Assembly: GCF_964656455.1 (NCBI RefSeq)
Contig: NC_135715.1
Location: 80,578,414-80,642,413, forward strand
Direction of reading: 5' to 3'
Source: Halichoerus grypus
Lineage: Eukaryota > Chordata > Mammalia > Carnivora > Phocidae
Length of the DNA: 64,000 bases
The position numbers and the translations under genes are program-made. Positions 23,523 to 36,855 of the stretch are shown here, piece after piece. Under the pieces are notes generated by a model, which had not been told where the DNA came from, searched no databases, and worked only from the letters and a program-made list of their open reading frames with translations. How positions within the stretch are numbered: position 1 is the first letter of the stretch; each line of letters opens with the position of its first letter.

Positions 23523-26342
23523 CAGGCCCGGCTATTTTAGCCGAAGCACGAATTCTCTAAAGAGTTGTTCCCTTGAGTTAGGTGGTTGGCTTTAGGCCTG
23601 CAGGCACACCCGGGGCAAGGGTCCTAGCATCAGAAACAAGAGGTGAGTTGAGAGCTCCCTTCCACACCGGCCTGTTTCTCACTCCCTTTCACGTGTGGGA
23701 CCCTTTCCCGGTCTCCCATACAGGAGCACTGTAAAATTCCTCCGTCTTCAGGAACGGCAATGTTAGATAAAGGGCAGTAACTATACACCATGGATTCTTG
23801 GCCTTAGTAGCCTGGTAGGCGAATGAGCTGCAGCTGGGATTCTTTACAGGCTTGTTCCTTCCAAGTCCGTGTTGAGCCCGGAGCATTCCAAGCACACATG
23901 GAGCACTAGTGTTAGCTTCAGGTAGCAAGAGCTGAGTCCAGAGGTGCCTTCTGGCCGGAACTGTTTCCGCCTCGGTTTCACGTATGGAACCCGTTCCCCA
24001 GGCTCTCACCCACGGTACCCTGTATACTGCTTCCTCCGTCTAGAGGTCGACGGTAACGGAAGCACGATTTCTCTACACTGTTGTTTCTTTGAGTTAGAAC
24101 GCTAGTGATGAGGCTTCCATGCAAAAGTGGGGCCGCAGTGCTAGCTTGAGGAAACACACGGGGAGTCGTGTTCTGCCTTCTGCTGGGGCCTGAGTCTCAC
24201 TCGCAAAAAGCTTTGGACTCCCTTGCAGTGCTCTCATGCACGCACACGACAAAATGCTTCCCCCCTCAGCAGCGGCTGTTTTAGCTGAAGCATGGATTCT
24301 CCACCGAGTTTTGCCTTCGAGTTAGGCGGTTTTCATTAAGCCTGCCTGCACACACAGCCGGGGCAACGGTACTCGCCCCATAACCATGGTGTGAGTTGAG
24401 AGCTGCCTTCTCTCCGGCCTGTCTCTCCCTCGATTTTACGAACTGGAACCCGTCCCCAGGCTCTCACCCACAGTACACCCTAAACTGCTATCTCCCACAC
24501 AGAGGTCGACGGTCGCTAAAGCACGGTTTCTCTTCAGTGTTGTTTCTCCGAGTTAGAACGCTTGCTCTTAGACTTCCCTGCAAAAGTGGGGCCGCAGTGC
24601 TAGCTTCAGGAAACAAGTGGGGAGTCGTGTTCTGCCTTCTGCCGGGGCCTGAGTCCCACACGGGAAATGGTTCTGCGCTCACTTGCAGTGCGCTCACGCA
24701 TGCACACAGCAAAATGCGTCCACCCTCGGGCATGGCTACTTTAGCCGAAGCAGGAATTCTCTACAGAGTTGTTCCTTTGAGTTCGGTGGTTGGCTTTAGG
24801 CCTGCAGGCACACCCGGGGCAAGGGTACTAGCCTCATAAACAAGAGGTGAGTTGAGAGCTGCCTTCCGCTCCGGCCTGTTTCTCACTCCATTTCACGTAT
24901 GGGACCCTTTCCCCGGGCTCTCATACACGAGCACTGTCAAATTCCTCTGGCTTCAGGAACGGCAATGTTAACTAAAGCGCAGTAACTCTATAGCATTGAT
25001 TCTTGGTGTTAGTAGCCTGGTAAGTAGGCATCCAGGCACACAGGGTACAGCAGTGCTAATCTCCTAAAACAAGAGGGGAGTCGACAGCAGCCTTCCTTAC
25101 AGGCCTGCTTCTCACTCCGAGTTACGTTTAGGTTCCACTTCTCATGCTTTCCCGAAAACACACAATCGAGGAAGTGCACGCTCAGGAAGGGCGATCTTTG
25201 CTGACGCACGGGTTCTCTACAGTTTTGTTCCTTTGCGTTGGGTGGATGGCCCTTAGGACTCCACGCACACACGGGAGAGCCGATCTAGTTTCCCGAAACA
25301 AGAGTTGAGTCGATAGGTGCCTTCTGCCCATGCTTATTTCTCCCTCGGAATTCTGCTGGGACTCATTCCCCAGGTTTGCACTCAAGCAGAGTTGAACATG
25401 CTGCCACCCTGTGGCGAGGCGAATGAGCTGAAGCTGGGATTCTTGACCGGCTTCTTTCTGCCAAATCAGTGTGGAGCACTTAGCATTCCTATGCACACAT
25501 GGAGCAGTAGTGGTAGCTTCAGGTAACAGGAGCTGAGCCGAGAGGTGCCTTCTGGGCCGGACTTCTTCTCCCTCGGTTTCACGTAAGGAACCCGTTCCCC
25601 AGGCTCTCACCCACGGTAGCCTGGAAACTGCTTCCTCCCTCAGAGACGTGGATGGCAGCTAAAGCACGATTTCTCTACCGTGTTGTTTCTTCGAGTTAGA
25701 ACGCTAGCGATTAGACTTCCATGCAAAAGTGGGGCCGCAGAGCTAACTTCATGAAACAAGTGGGGAGGCGTGTCCTCCCTTCTCCCGGGGCCTGAGTCTC
25801 ACACGGAAAATGGTTTGGGACTCCATTGCACTTCTCTCACGCATGCACACAGCAAAATGCTTCCAGCCTCAGGAATGCCTATTTTCGCTGAAGCAGGAAT
25901 TCTCTACAGAGTTGTTCCTTCGACTTAGGTGCTTGGCTTTAGGCCTGCAGGCACACCCGGGGCAAATGCACTAGCCTCGTAAACAAAAGGTGAGTTGACA
26001 GCTGCCTTCTGCACTGGCCTGTCTCTCCCTCGATTTTACCTATGGAACCTGTCCCCAGGCTGTCACCCACAGTGCGGCGCGAACTGCTTTCTCACACAGA
26101 GAGGTCGACGGTAGCTAAAGCACGCTTTCTCTCCACTGTTGTTTCTTCGAGTTTGAACGCTAGTGATTAGACTTCCAGGCAAAAGTGGGGCCGCAGTGCG
26201 AGCTTCATGAAACAAGTGGGGAGTTGTGTTCTGCTTTCTTCCGGGGCCTGAGTCTCACACAGGAAATGGTTTGGGACTCAGTTGCAGTGCGCTCACGCTT
26301 GCACACAGCAAAATGCGTCCACCCTCAGGCATGGCTATTTTA
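23523..26342 (+). repeat. Satellite block 8, long form
   Basis: The block is close to blocks 6 and 9 but has GGGGAGTTGTGTTCTGC near 26218, a change otherwise seen only in block 12 (near 39550). It has the GGTCCTAG and GGAAGCACG variants. Confidence 0.92.
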
Positions 26343-26991
26343 TTTATTTATTTTTTTTTTTGCTAGAATTATGGGTTTCTCTTTTCTTTTTTTTTTTTAA
26401 ATTTTTTTATTGTTATGTTAATCCCCATACATTACATCATTAGTTTTAGATATAGTGTTCCATGATTCATTGTTTGTGCATAACACCCAGTGCTCCATGC
26501 AGAACGTGCCCTCCTCAATACCCATCACCAGGCTAACCCATCTTCCCACCCCCCTCCCCTCTAGAACCCTCAGTTTGTTTTTCAGAGTCCATCGTCTCTC
26601 ATGGTTCTTCTCCCCCTCCGATTTCCCCCCCTTCATTCTTCCCCTCCTGCTACATTCTTCTTCTTCTTTTTTTCTTTCTTAACATATATTGCATTATTTG
26701 TTTCAGAGGTACAGATCCGAGATTCAACAGTCTTGCACAATTCACAGTGCTTACCAGAACACATACCCTCCCCAGTGTCCATCACCCAGTCACCCCATCC
26801 CTCCCACCCCACCCCCCACTCCAGCAACCCTCAGTTTGTTTCCTGAGATTAAGAATTCCTCATATCAGTGAGGTCATATGATACACGTCTTTCTCTGTTT
26901 GACTTATTTCGCTCAGCATAATACCCTCCACTTCCATCCACGTCGTTGCAAATGGCAAGATCTCATTCCTTTTGATGGCTGCATAATATTC

Positions 26992-27042
<51 letters not shown>

Positions 27043-27261
27043 ACATCTTCTTTATCCTTTCATCTGTTGATGAACATCTTGGCTCTTTCCACAGTTTGGC
27101 TATTCTGGACATTGCTGCTATAAACATCGGGGTGCACGTACCCTTTCGGGTCCCTACTTTTGTATCTTTGGGGTAAATACCCAGGAGGGCAATTGCTGGA
27201 TCATATGGTAGCTCTATTTTCAACTTTTTCAGGAACCTCCATACTGTTTTCCAGAGTGGCT
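26343..27261 (-). mobile_element. LINE-1 3' fragment, array copy 9
   Basis: It has the CSSTDER-type ORF2 remnant of copies 6 and 8, but with ACATACCCTCCCC instead of ACATAGCC. A different (TA)n length (26997-27040) breaks the frame. It is therefore a mosaic of two sub-lineages. Confidence 0.93.
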
Positions 27262-30081
27262 CAGGCCCGGCTATTTTAGCCGAAGCACGAATTCTCTAAA
27301 GAGTTGTTCCCTTGAGTTAGGTGGTTGGCTTTAGGCCTGCAGGCACACCCGGGGCAAGGGTCCTAGCATCAGAAACAAGAGGTGAGTTGAGAGCTCCCTT
27401 CCACACCGGCCTGTTTCTCACTCCCTTTCACGTGTGGGACCCTTTCCCGGTCTCCCATACAGGAGCACTGTAAAATTCCTCCGTCTTCAGGAACGGCAAT
27501 GTTAGATAAAGGGCAGTAACTATACACCATGGATTCTTGGCCTTAGTAGCCTGGTAGGCGAATGAGCTGCAGCTGGGATTCTTTACAGGCTTGTTCCTTC
27601 CAAGTCCGTGTTGAGCCCGGAGCATTCCAAGCACACATGGAGCACTAGTGTTAGCTTCAGGTAGCAAGAGCTGAGTCCAGAGGTGCCTTCTGGCCGGAAC
27701 TGTTTCCGCCTCGGTTTCACGTATGGAACCCGTTCCCCAGGCTCTCACCCACGGTACCCTGTATACTGCTTCCTCCGTCTAGAGGTCGACGGTAACGGAA
27801 GCACGATTTCTCTACACTGTTGTTTCTTTGAGTTAGAACGCTAGTGATGAGGCTTCCATGCAAAAGTGGGGCCGCAGTGCTAGCTTGAGGAAACACACGG
27901 GGAGTCGTGTTCTGCCTTCTGCTGGGGCCTGAGTCTCACTCGCAAAAAGCTTTGGACTCCCTTGCAGTGCTCTCATGCACGCACACGACAAAATGCTTCC
28001 CCCCTCAGCAGCGGCTGTTTTAGCTGAAGCATGGATTCTCCACCGAGTTTTGCCTTCGAGTTAGGCGGTTTTCATTAAGCCTGCCTGCACACACAGCCGG
28101 GGCAACGGTACTCGCCCCATAACCATGGTGTGAGTTGAGAGCTGCCTTCTCTCCGGCCTGTCTCTCCCTCGATTTTACGAACTGGAACCCGTCCCCAGGC
28201 TCTCACCCACAGTACACCCTAAACTGCTATCTCCCACACAGAGGTCGACGGTCGCTAAAGCACGGTTTCTCTTCAGTGTTGTTTCTCCGAGTTAGAACGC
28301 TTGCTCTTAGACTTCCCTGCAAAAGTGGGGCCGCAGTGCTAGCTTCAGGAAACAAGTGGGGAGTCGTGTTCTGCCTTCTGCCGGGGCCTGAGTCCCACAC
28401 GGGAAATGGTTCCGCGCTCACTTGCAGTGCGCTCACGCATGCACACAGCAAAATGCGTCCACCCTCGGGCATGGCTACTTTAGCCGAAGCAGGAATTCTC
28501 TACAGAGTTGTTCCTTTGAGTTCGGTGGTTGGCTTTAGGCCTGCAGGCACACCCGGGGCAAGGGTACTAGCCTCATAAACAAGAGGTGAGTTGAGAGCTG
28601 CCTTCCGCTCCGGCCTGTTTCTCACTCCATTTCACGTATGGGACCCTTTCCCCGGGCTCTCATACACGAGCACTGTCAAATTCCTCTGGCTTCAGGAACG
28701 GCAATGTTAACTAAAGCGCAGTAACTCTATAGCATTGATTCTTGGTGTTAGTAGCCTGGTAAGTAGGCATCCAGGCACACAGGGTACAGCAGTGCTAATC
28801 TCCTAAAACAAGAGGGGAGTCGACAGCAGCCTTCCTTACAGGCCTGCTTCTCACTCCGAGTTACGTTTAGGTTCCACTTCTCATGCTTTCCCGAAAACAC
28901 ACAATCGAGGAAGTGCACGCTCAGGAAGGGCGATCTTTGCTGACGCACGGGTTCTCTACAGTTTTGTTCCTTTGCGTTGGGTGGATGGCCCTTAGGACTC
29001 CACGCACACACGGGAGAGCCGATCTAGTTTCCCGAAACAAGAGTTGAGTCGATAGGTGCCTTCTGCCCATGCTTATTTCTCCCTCGGAATTCTGCTGGGA
29101 CTCATTCCCCAGGTTTGCACTCAAGCAGAGTTGAACATGCTGCCACCCTGTGGCGAGGCGAATGAGCTGAAGCTGGGATTCTTGACCGGCTTCTTTCTGC
29201 CAAATCAGTGTGGAGCACTTAGCATTCCTATGCACACATGGAGCAGTAGTGGTAGCTTCAGGTAACAGGAGCTGAGCCGAGAGGTGCCTTCTGGGCCGGA
29301 CTTCTTCTCCCTCGGTTTCACGTAAGGAACCCGTTCCCCAGGCTCTCACCCACGGTAGCCTGGAAACTGCTTCCTCCCTCAGAGACGTGGATGGCAGCTA
29401 AAGCACGATTTCTCTACCGTGTTGTTTCTTCGAGTTAGAACGCTAGCGATTAGACTTCCATGCAAAAGTGGGGCCGCAGAGCTAACTTCATGAAACAAGT
29501 GGGGAGGCGTGTCCTCCCTTCTCCCGGGGCCTGAGTCTCACACGGAAAATGGTTTGGGACTCCATTGCACTTCTCTCACGCATGCACACAGCAAAATGCT
29601 TCCAGCCTCAGGAATGCCTATTTTCGCTGAAGCAGGAATTCTCTACAGAGTTGTTCCTTCGACTTAGGTGCTTGGCTTTAGGCCTGCAGGCACACCCGGG
29701 GCAAATGCACTAGCCTCGTAAACAAAAGGTGAGTTGACAGCTGCCTTCTGCACTGGCCTGTCTCTCCCTCGATTTTACCTATGGAACCTGTCCCCAGGCT
29801 GTCACCCACAGTGCGGCGCGAACTGCTTTCTCACACAGAGAGGTCGACGGTAGCTAAAGCACGCTTTCTCTCCACTGTTGTTTCTTCGAGTTTGAACGCT
29901 AGTGATTAGACTTCCAGGCAAAAGTGGGGCCGCAGTGCGAGCTTCATGAAACAAGTGGGGAGTCGTGTTCTGCTTTCTTCCGGGGCCTGAGTCTCACACA
30001 GGAAATGGTTTGGGACTCAGTTGCAGTGCGCTCACGCTTGCACACAGCAAAATGCGTCCACCCTCAGGCATGGCTATTTTA
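27262..30081 (+). repeat. Satellite block 9, long form
   Basis: The block is the near twin of blocks 6 and 8 (GGTCCTAG, GGAAGCACG, GATCTAG variants). Nothing in it departs from the standard order of twelve monomers and one remnant. Confidence 0.92.
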
Positions 30082-30727
30082 TTTATTTATTTTTTTTTTT
30101 GCTAGAATTATGGGTTTCTCTTTTCTTTTTTTTTTAATTTTTTTATTGTTATGTTAATCCCCATACATTACATCATTAGTTTTAGATATAGTGTTCCATG
30201 ATTCATTGTTTGTGCATAACACCCAGTGCTCCATGCAGAACGTGCCCTCCTCAATACCCATCACCAGGCTAACCCATCTTCCCACCCCCCTCCCCTCTAG
30301 AACCCTCAGTTTGTTTTTCAGAGTCCATCGTCTCTCATGGTTCTTCTCCCCCTCCGATTTCCCCCCCTTCATTCTTCCCCTCCTGCTACATTCTTCTTCT
30401 TCTTTTTTTCTTTCTTAACATATATTGCATTATTTGTTTCAGAGGTACAGATCTGAGATTCAACAGTCTTGCACAATTCACAGTGCTTACCAGAACACAT
30501 ACCCTCCCCAGTGTCCATCACCCAGTCACCCCATCCCTCCCACCCCACCCCCCACTCCAGCAACCCTCAGTTTGTTTCCTGAGATTAAGAATTCCTCATA
30601 TCAGTGAGGTCATATGATACACGTCTTTCTCTGTTTGACTTATTTCGCTCAGCATAATACCCTCCAGTTCCATCCACGTCGTTGCAAATGGCAAGATCTC
30701 ATTCCTTTTGATGGCTGCATAATATTC

Positions 30728-30770
<43 letters not shown>

Positions 30771-30989
30771 ACATCTTCTTTATCCATTCATCTGTTGATG
30801 GACATCTTGGCTCTTTCCACAGTTTGGCTATTCTGGACATTGCTGCTATAAACATCGGGGTGCACGTACCCTTTCGGGTCCCTACTTTGGTATCTTTGGG
30901 GTAAATACCCAGGAGGGCAATTGCTGGATCATATGGTAGCTCTATTTTCACCTTTTTGAGGAACCTCCATACTGTTTTCCAGAGTGGCT
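30082..30989 (-). mobile_element. LINE-1 3' fragment, array copy 10
   Basis: It shares CAGATCTGAGATTC, ACTTTGGTATC and TTTTCACCTTTTTGAGG with copy 7, and both are followed by a short satellite block. The (TA)n tract at 30732-30768 is simpler and shifts the ORF2 frame. Confidence 0.93.
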
Positions 30990-32210
30990 CAGGCCCGGCT
31001 ATTTTAGCCGAAGCACGAATTCTCTAAAGAGTTGTTCCCTTGAGTTAGGTGGTTGGCTTTAGGCCTGCAGGCACACCCGGGGCAAGGGTCCTAGCATCAG
31101 AAACAAGAGGTGAGTTGAGAGCTCCCTTCCACACCGGCCTGTTTCTCACTCCCTTTCACGTGTGGGACCCTTTCCCGGTCTCCCATACAGGAGCACTGTA
31201 AAATTCCTCCGTCTTCAGGAACGGCAATGTTAGATAAAGGGCAGTAACTATACACCATGGATTCTTGGCCTTAGTAGCCTGGTAGGCGAATGAGCTGCAG
31301 CTGGGATTCTTTACAGGCTTGTTCCTTCCAAGTCCGTGTTGAGCCCGGAGCATTCCAAGCACACATGGAGCACTAGTGTTAGCTTCAGGTAGCAAGAGCT
31401 GAGTCCAGAGGTGCCTTCTGGCCGGAACTGTTTCCGCCTCGGTTTCACGTATGGAACCCGTTCCCCAGGCTCTCACCCACGGTACCCTGTATACTGCTTC
31501 CTCCGTCTAGAGGTCGACGGTAACGGAAGCGCGATTTCTCTACACTGTTGTTTCTTTGAGTTAGAACGCTAGTGATGAGGCTTCCATGCAAAAGTGGGGC
31601 CGCAGTGCTAGCTTGAGGAAACACACGGGGAGTCGTGTTCTGCCTTCTGCTGGGGCCTGAGTCTCACTCGCAAAAAGCTTTGGACTCCCTTGCAGTGCTC
31701 TCATGCACGCACACGACAAAATGCTTCCCCCCTCAGCAGCGGCTGTTTTAGCTGGAGCATGGATTCTCCACCGAGTTTTTCCTTTGAGTTAGGCGGTTTT
31801 CATTAAGCCTGCCTGCACACACAGCCGGGGCAACGGTACTCGCCCCATAACCGTGGTGTGAGTTGAGAGCTGCCTTCTCTCCGGCCTGTCTCTCCCTCGA
31901 TTTTACGAACTGGAACCCGTCCCCAGGCTGTCACCCACAGTACACCCTAAACTGCTATCTCCCACACAGAGGTCGACGGTAGCTAAAGCACGGTTTCTCT
32001 TCAGTGTTGTTTCTCCGAGTTAGAACGCTTGCTCTTAGACTTCCCGGCAAAAGTGGGGCCGCAGTGTTAGCTTCAGGAAACAAGTGGGGAGTCGTGTTCT
32101 GCTTTCTTCCGGGGCCTGAGTCTCACACAGGAAATGGTTTGGGACTCAGTTGCAGTGCGCTCACGCTTGCACACAGCAAAATGCGTCCACCCTCAGGCAT
32201 GGCTATTTTA
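30990..32210 (+). repeat. Satellite block 10, short form
   Basis: This is the third block with the seven-monomer deletion (fusion tract 32076-32102). Block 7 and this block, with the L1 copies before them, look like copies of one L1-plus-short-block cassette. Confidence 0.92.
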
Positions 32211-32856
32211 TTTATTTATTTATTTTTTTTGCTAGAATTATGTGTTTTTCTTTTCTTTTTTTTTAATTTTTTTATTGTTATGTTAATCCCCATACATTAC
32301 ATCATTAGTTTTAGATATAGTGTTCCATGATTCATTGTTTGTGCATAACACCCAGTGCTCCATGCAGAACGTGCCCTCCTCAATACCCATCACCAGGCTA
32401 ACCCATCTTCCCACCCCCCTCCCCTCTAGAACCCTCAGTTTGTTTTTCAGAGTCCATCGTCTCTCATGGTTCTTCTCCCCCTCCGATTTCCCCCCCTTCA
32501 TTCTTCCCCTCCTGCTACATTCTTTTTCTTCTTTTTTTCTTTCTTAACATATATTGCATTATTTGTTTCAGAGGTACAGATCCGAGATTCAACAGTCTTG
32601 CACAATTCACAGTGCTTACCAGAACACATACTCTCCCCAGTGTCCATCACCCAGTCACCCCATCCCTCCCACCCCACCCCCCACTCCAGCAACCCTCAGT
32701 TTGTTTCCTGAGATTAAGAATTCCTCATATCAGTGAGGTCATATGATACACGTCTTTCTCTGTTTGACTTATTTCGCTCAGCATAATACCCTCCAGTTCA
32801 ATCCACGTCGTTGCAAATGGCAAGATCTCATTCCTTTTGATGGCTGCATAATATTC

Positions 32857-32903
<47 letters not shown>

Positions 32904-33122
32904 ACATCTTCTTTATCCATTCATCTGTTGATGGACATCTTGGCTCTTTCCACAGTTTGGCTATTCTGGACATTGCTGCTATGAACATCGGGGTGCACGT
33001 ACCCTTTCGGGTCCCTACTTTTGTATCTTTGGGGTAAATACCCAGGAGGGCAATTGCTGGATCATATGGTAGCTCTATTTTCAACTTTTTGAGGAACCTC
33101 CATACTGTTTTCCAGAGTGGCT
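32211..33122 (-). mobile_element. LINE-1 3' fragment, array copy 11 (longest ORF2 remnant)
   Basis: It has the longest uninterrupted ORF2 tail in the window, 136 codons at 32725-33135, from [12 protein letters not shown] through [30 protein letters not shown] and IKKMW, then a TA-encoded IYIY stretch, MEYYAAIKRNEI and the terminal TSLI stop. The first few codons lie in the target-site duplication, so the apparent start is not genuine. Its variants match copy 3 (CATACTCTCCCC, CAGTTCAATCC, GCTATGAAC). Only the far C-terminus of ORF2p remains, with no endonuclease or reverse-transcriptase domain. Confidence 0.94.
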
Positions 33123-35941
33123 CAGGCACGGCCATTTTAGCCGAAGCACGAATTCTCTAAAGAGTTGTTCCCTTGAGTTAGGTGGTTGGCTTTAGGCCTG
33201 CAGGCACACCCGGGGCAAGGGTCCGAGCATCAGAAACAAGAGGTGAGTTGAGAGCTCCCTTCCACACCGGCCTGTTTCTCACTCCCTTTCACGTGTGGGA
33301 CCCTTTCCCGGTCTCCCATACAGGAGCACTGTAAAATTCCTCCGTCTTCAGGAACGGCGATGTTAGATAAAGGGCAGTAACTATACACCATGGATTCTTG
33401 GCCTTAGTAGCCTGGTAGGCGAATGAGCTGCAGCTGGGATTCTTTACAGGCTTGTTCCTTCCAAGTCCGTGTTGAGCCCGGAGCATTCCAAGCACACATG
33501 GAGCACTAGTGTTAGCTTCAGGTAGCAAGAGCTGAGTCCAGAGGTGCCTTCTGGCCGGAACTGTTTCCCCCTCGGTTTCACGTATGGAACCCGTTCCCCA
33601 GGCTCTCACCCACGGTACCCTGTATACTGCTTCCTCCGTCTAGAGGTCGACGGTAACGGAAGCGCGATTTCTCTACACTGTTGTTTCTTTGAGTTAGAAC
33701 GCTAGTGATGAGGCTTCCATGCAAAAGTGGGGCCGCAGTGCTAGCTTGAGGAAACACACGGGGAGTCGTGTTCTGCCTTCTGCTGGGGCCTGAGTCTCAC
33801 TCGCAAAAAGCTTTGGACTCCCTTGCAGTGCTCTCATGCACGCACACGACAAAATGCTTCCCCCCTCAGCAGCGGCTGTTTTAGCTGAAGCATGGATTCT
33901 CCACCGAGTTTTTCCTTCGAGTTAGGCGGTTTTCATTAAGCCTGCCTGCACACACAGCCGGGGCAACGGTACTCGCCCCATAACCATGGTGTGAGTTGAG
34001 AGCTGCCTTCTCTCCGGCCTGTCTCTCCCTCGATTTTACGAAATGGAACCCGTCCCAGGCTCTCACCCACAGTACACCCTAAACTGCTATCTCCCACACA
34101 GAGGTCGACGGTCGCTAAAGCACGGTTTCTCTTCAGTGTTGTTTCTCCGAGTTAGAACGCTTGCTCTTAGACTTCCCTGCAAAAGTGGGGCCGCAGTGCT
34201 AGCTTCAGGAAACAAGTGGGGAGTCGTGTTCTGCCTTCTGCCGGGGCCTGAGTCCCACACGGGAAATGGTTCCGCACTCACTTGCAGTGCGCTCCCGCAT
34301 GCACACAGCAAAATGCGTCCACCCTCGGGCATGGCTACTTTAGCCGAAGCAGGAATTCTCTACAGAGTTGTTCCTTTGAGTTCGGTGGTTGGCTTTAGGC
34401 CTGCAGGCACACCCGGGGCAAGGGTACTAGCCTCATAAACAAGAGGTGAGTTGAGAGCTGCCTTCCGCTCCGGCCTGTTTCTCACTCCATTTCACGTATG
34501 GGACCCTTTCCCCGGGCTCTCATACACGAGCACTGTCAAATTCCTCTGGCTTCAGGAACGGCAATGTTAACTAAAGCGCAGTAACTCTATAGCATTGATT
34601 CTTGGTGTTAGTAGCCTGGTAAGTAGGCATCCAGGCACACAGGGTACAGCAGTGCTAATCTCCTAAAACAAGAGGGGAGTCGACAGCAGCCTTCCTTACA
34701 GGCCTGCTTCTCACTCCGAGTTACGTTTAGGTTCCACTTCTCATGCTTTCCCGAAAACACACAATCGAGGAAGTGCACGCTCAGGAAGGGCGATCTTTGC
34801 TGACGCACGGGTTCTCTACAGTTTTGTTCCTTTGCGTTGGGTGGATGGCCCTTAGGACTCCACGCACACACGGGAGAGCCGGTCTAGTTTCCCGAAACAA
34901 GAGTTGAGTCGATAGGTGCCTTCTGCCCATGCTTATTTCTCCCTCGGAATTCTGCTGGGACTCATTCCCCAGGTTTGCACTCAAGCAGAGTTGAACATGC
35001 TGCCACCCTGTGGCGAGGCGAATGAGCTGAAGCTGGGATTCTTGACCGGCTTCTTTCTGCCAAATCAGTGTGGAGCACTTAGCATTCCTATGCACACATG
35101 GAGCAGTAGTGGTAGCTTCAGGTAACAGGAGCTGAGCCGAGAGGTGCCTTCTGGGCCGGACTTCTTCTCCCTCGGTTTCACGTAAGGAACCCGTTCCCCA
35201 GGCTCTCACCCACGGTAGCCTGGAAACTGCTTCCTCCCTCAGAGACGTGGATGGCAGCTAAAGCACGATTTCTCTACCGTGTTGTTTCTTCGAGTTAGAA
35301 CGCTAGCGATTAGACTTCCATGCAAAAGTGGGGCCGCAGAGCTAACTTCATGAAACAAGTGGGGAGGCGTGTCCTCCCTTCTCCCGGGGCCTGAGTCTCA
35401 CACGGAAAATGGTTTGGGACTCCATTGCACTTCTCTCACGCATGCACACAGCAAAATGCTTCCAGCCTCAGGAATGCCTATTTTCGCTGAAGCAGGAATT
35501 CTCTACAGAGTTGTTCCTTCGACTTAGGTGCTTGGCTTTAGGCCTGCAGGCACACCCGGGGCAAATGCACTAGCCTCGTAAACAAAAGGTGAGTTGACAG
35601 CTGCCTTCTGCACTGGCCTGTCTCTCCCTCGATTTTACCTATGGAACCTGTCCCCAGGCTGTCACCCAGTGTGCGGCGTGAACTGCTTTCTCACACAGAG
35701 AGGTCGACGGTAGCTAAAGCACGCTTTCTCTCCACTGTTGTTTCTTCGAGTTTGAACGCTAGTGATTAGACTTCCAGGCAAAAGTGGGGCCGCAGTGCGA
35801 GCTTCATGAAACAAGTGGGGAGTCGTGTTCTGCTTTCTTCCGGGGCCTGAGTCTCACACAGGAAATGGTTTGGGACTCAGTTGCAGTGCGCTCACGCTTG
35901 CACACAGCAAAATGCGTCCACCCTCAGGCATGGCTATTTTA
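33123..35941 (+). repeat. Satellite block 11, long form
   Basis: The block resembles block 3, sharing the missing C in CCCGTCCCAGG (near 34051) and the GGGTCCGAG and GGTCTAG variants. The L1 duplication half here reads CAGGCACGGCCATTTTA. It also shares CAGTGTGCGGCGTG (near 35667) with block 5, so it is a mosaic. Confidence 0.92.
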
Positions 35942-36589
35942 TTTATTTATTTTTTTTTTTGCTAGAATTATGTGTTTTTCTTTTCTTTTTTTTTTTAATT
36001 TTTTTTATTGTTATGTTAATCCCCATACATTACATCATTAGTTTTAGATATAGTGTTCCATGATTCATTGTTTGTGCATAACACCCAGTGCTCCATGCAG
36101 AACGTGCCCTCCTAAATACCCATCACCAGGCTAACCCATCTTCCCAACCCCCTCCCCTCTAGAACCCTCAGTTTGTTTTTCAGAGTCCATCGTCTCTCAT
36201 GGTTCTTCTCCCCCTCCGATTTCCCCCCCTTCATTCTTCCCCTCCTGCTACATTCTTCTTCTTCTTTTTTTCTTTCTTAACATATATTGCATTATTTGTT
36301 TCAGAGGTACAGATCCGAGATTCAACAGTCTTGCACAATTCACAGTGCTTACCAGAACACATACCCTCCCCAGTGTCCATCACCCAGTCACCCCATCCCT
36401 CCCACCCCACCCCCCACTCTAGCAACCCTCAGTTTGTTTCCTGAGATTAAGAATTCCTCATATCAGTGAGGTCATATGATACACGTCTTTCTCTGTTTGA
36501 CTTATTTCGCTCAGCATAATACCCTCCACTTCCATCCACGTCGTTGCAAATGGCAAGATCTCATTCCTTTTGATGGCTGCATAATATTC

Positions 36590-36636
<47 letters not shown>

Positions 36637-36855
36637 ACATCTTCTTTATCCATTCATCTGTTGATGGACATCTTGGCTCTTTCCACAGTTTGGCTATTCT
36701 GGACATTGCTGCTATAAACATCGGGGTGCACGTACCCTTTCGGGTCCCTACTTTTGTATCTTTGGGGTAAAAACCCAGGAGGGCAATTGCTGGATCATAT
36801 GGTAGCTCTATTTTCAACTTTTTGAGGAACCTCCATACTGTTTTCCAGAGTGGCT
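35942..36855 (-). mobile_element. LINE-1 3' fragment, array copy 12
   Basis: The open ORF2 remnant at 36458-36862 (134 codons) includes [12 protein letters not shown] and a private LLGFYPKD substitution (near 36772). The (TA)n tract is 36595-36634. Private changes TTCCCAACCCCC (near 36142) and CACTCTAGCAACC (near 36415) identify this copy. Confidence 0.93.

Noticed and set aside
32725..33135. Functional LINE-1 ORF2 gene
   Set aside because: Only about 130 C-terminal residues remain. The endonuclease and reverse-transcriptase domains are absent, and the apparent start lies in the target-site duplication.
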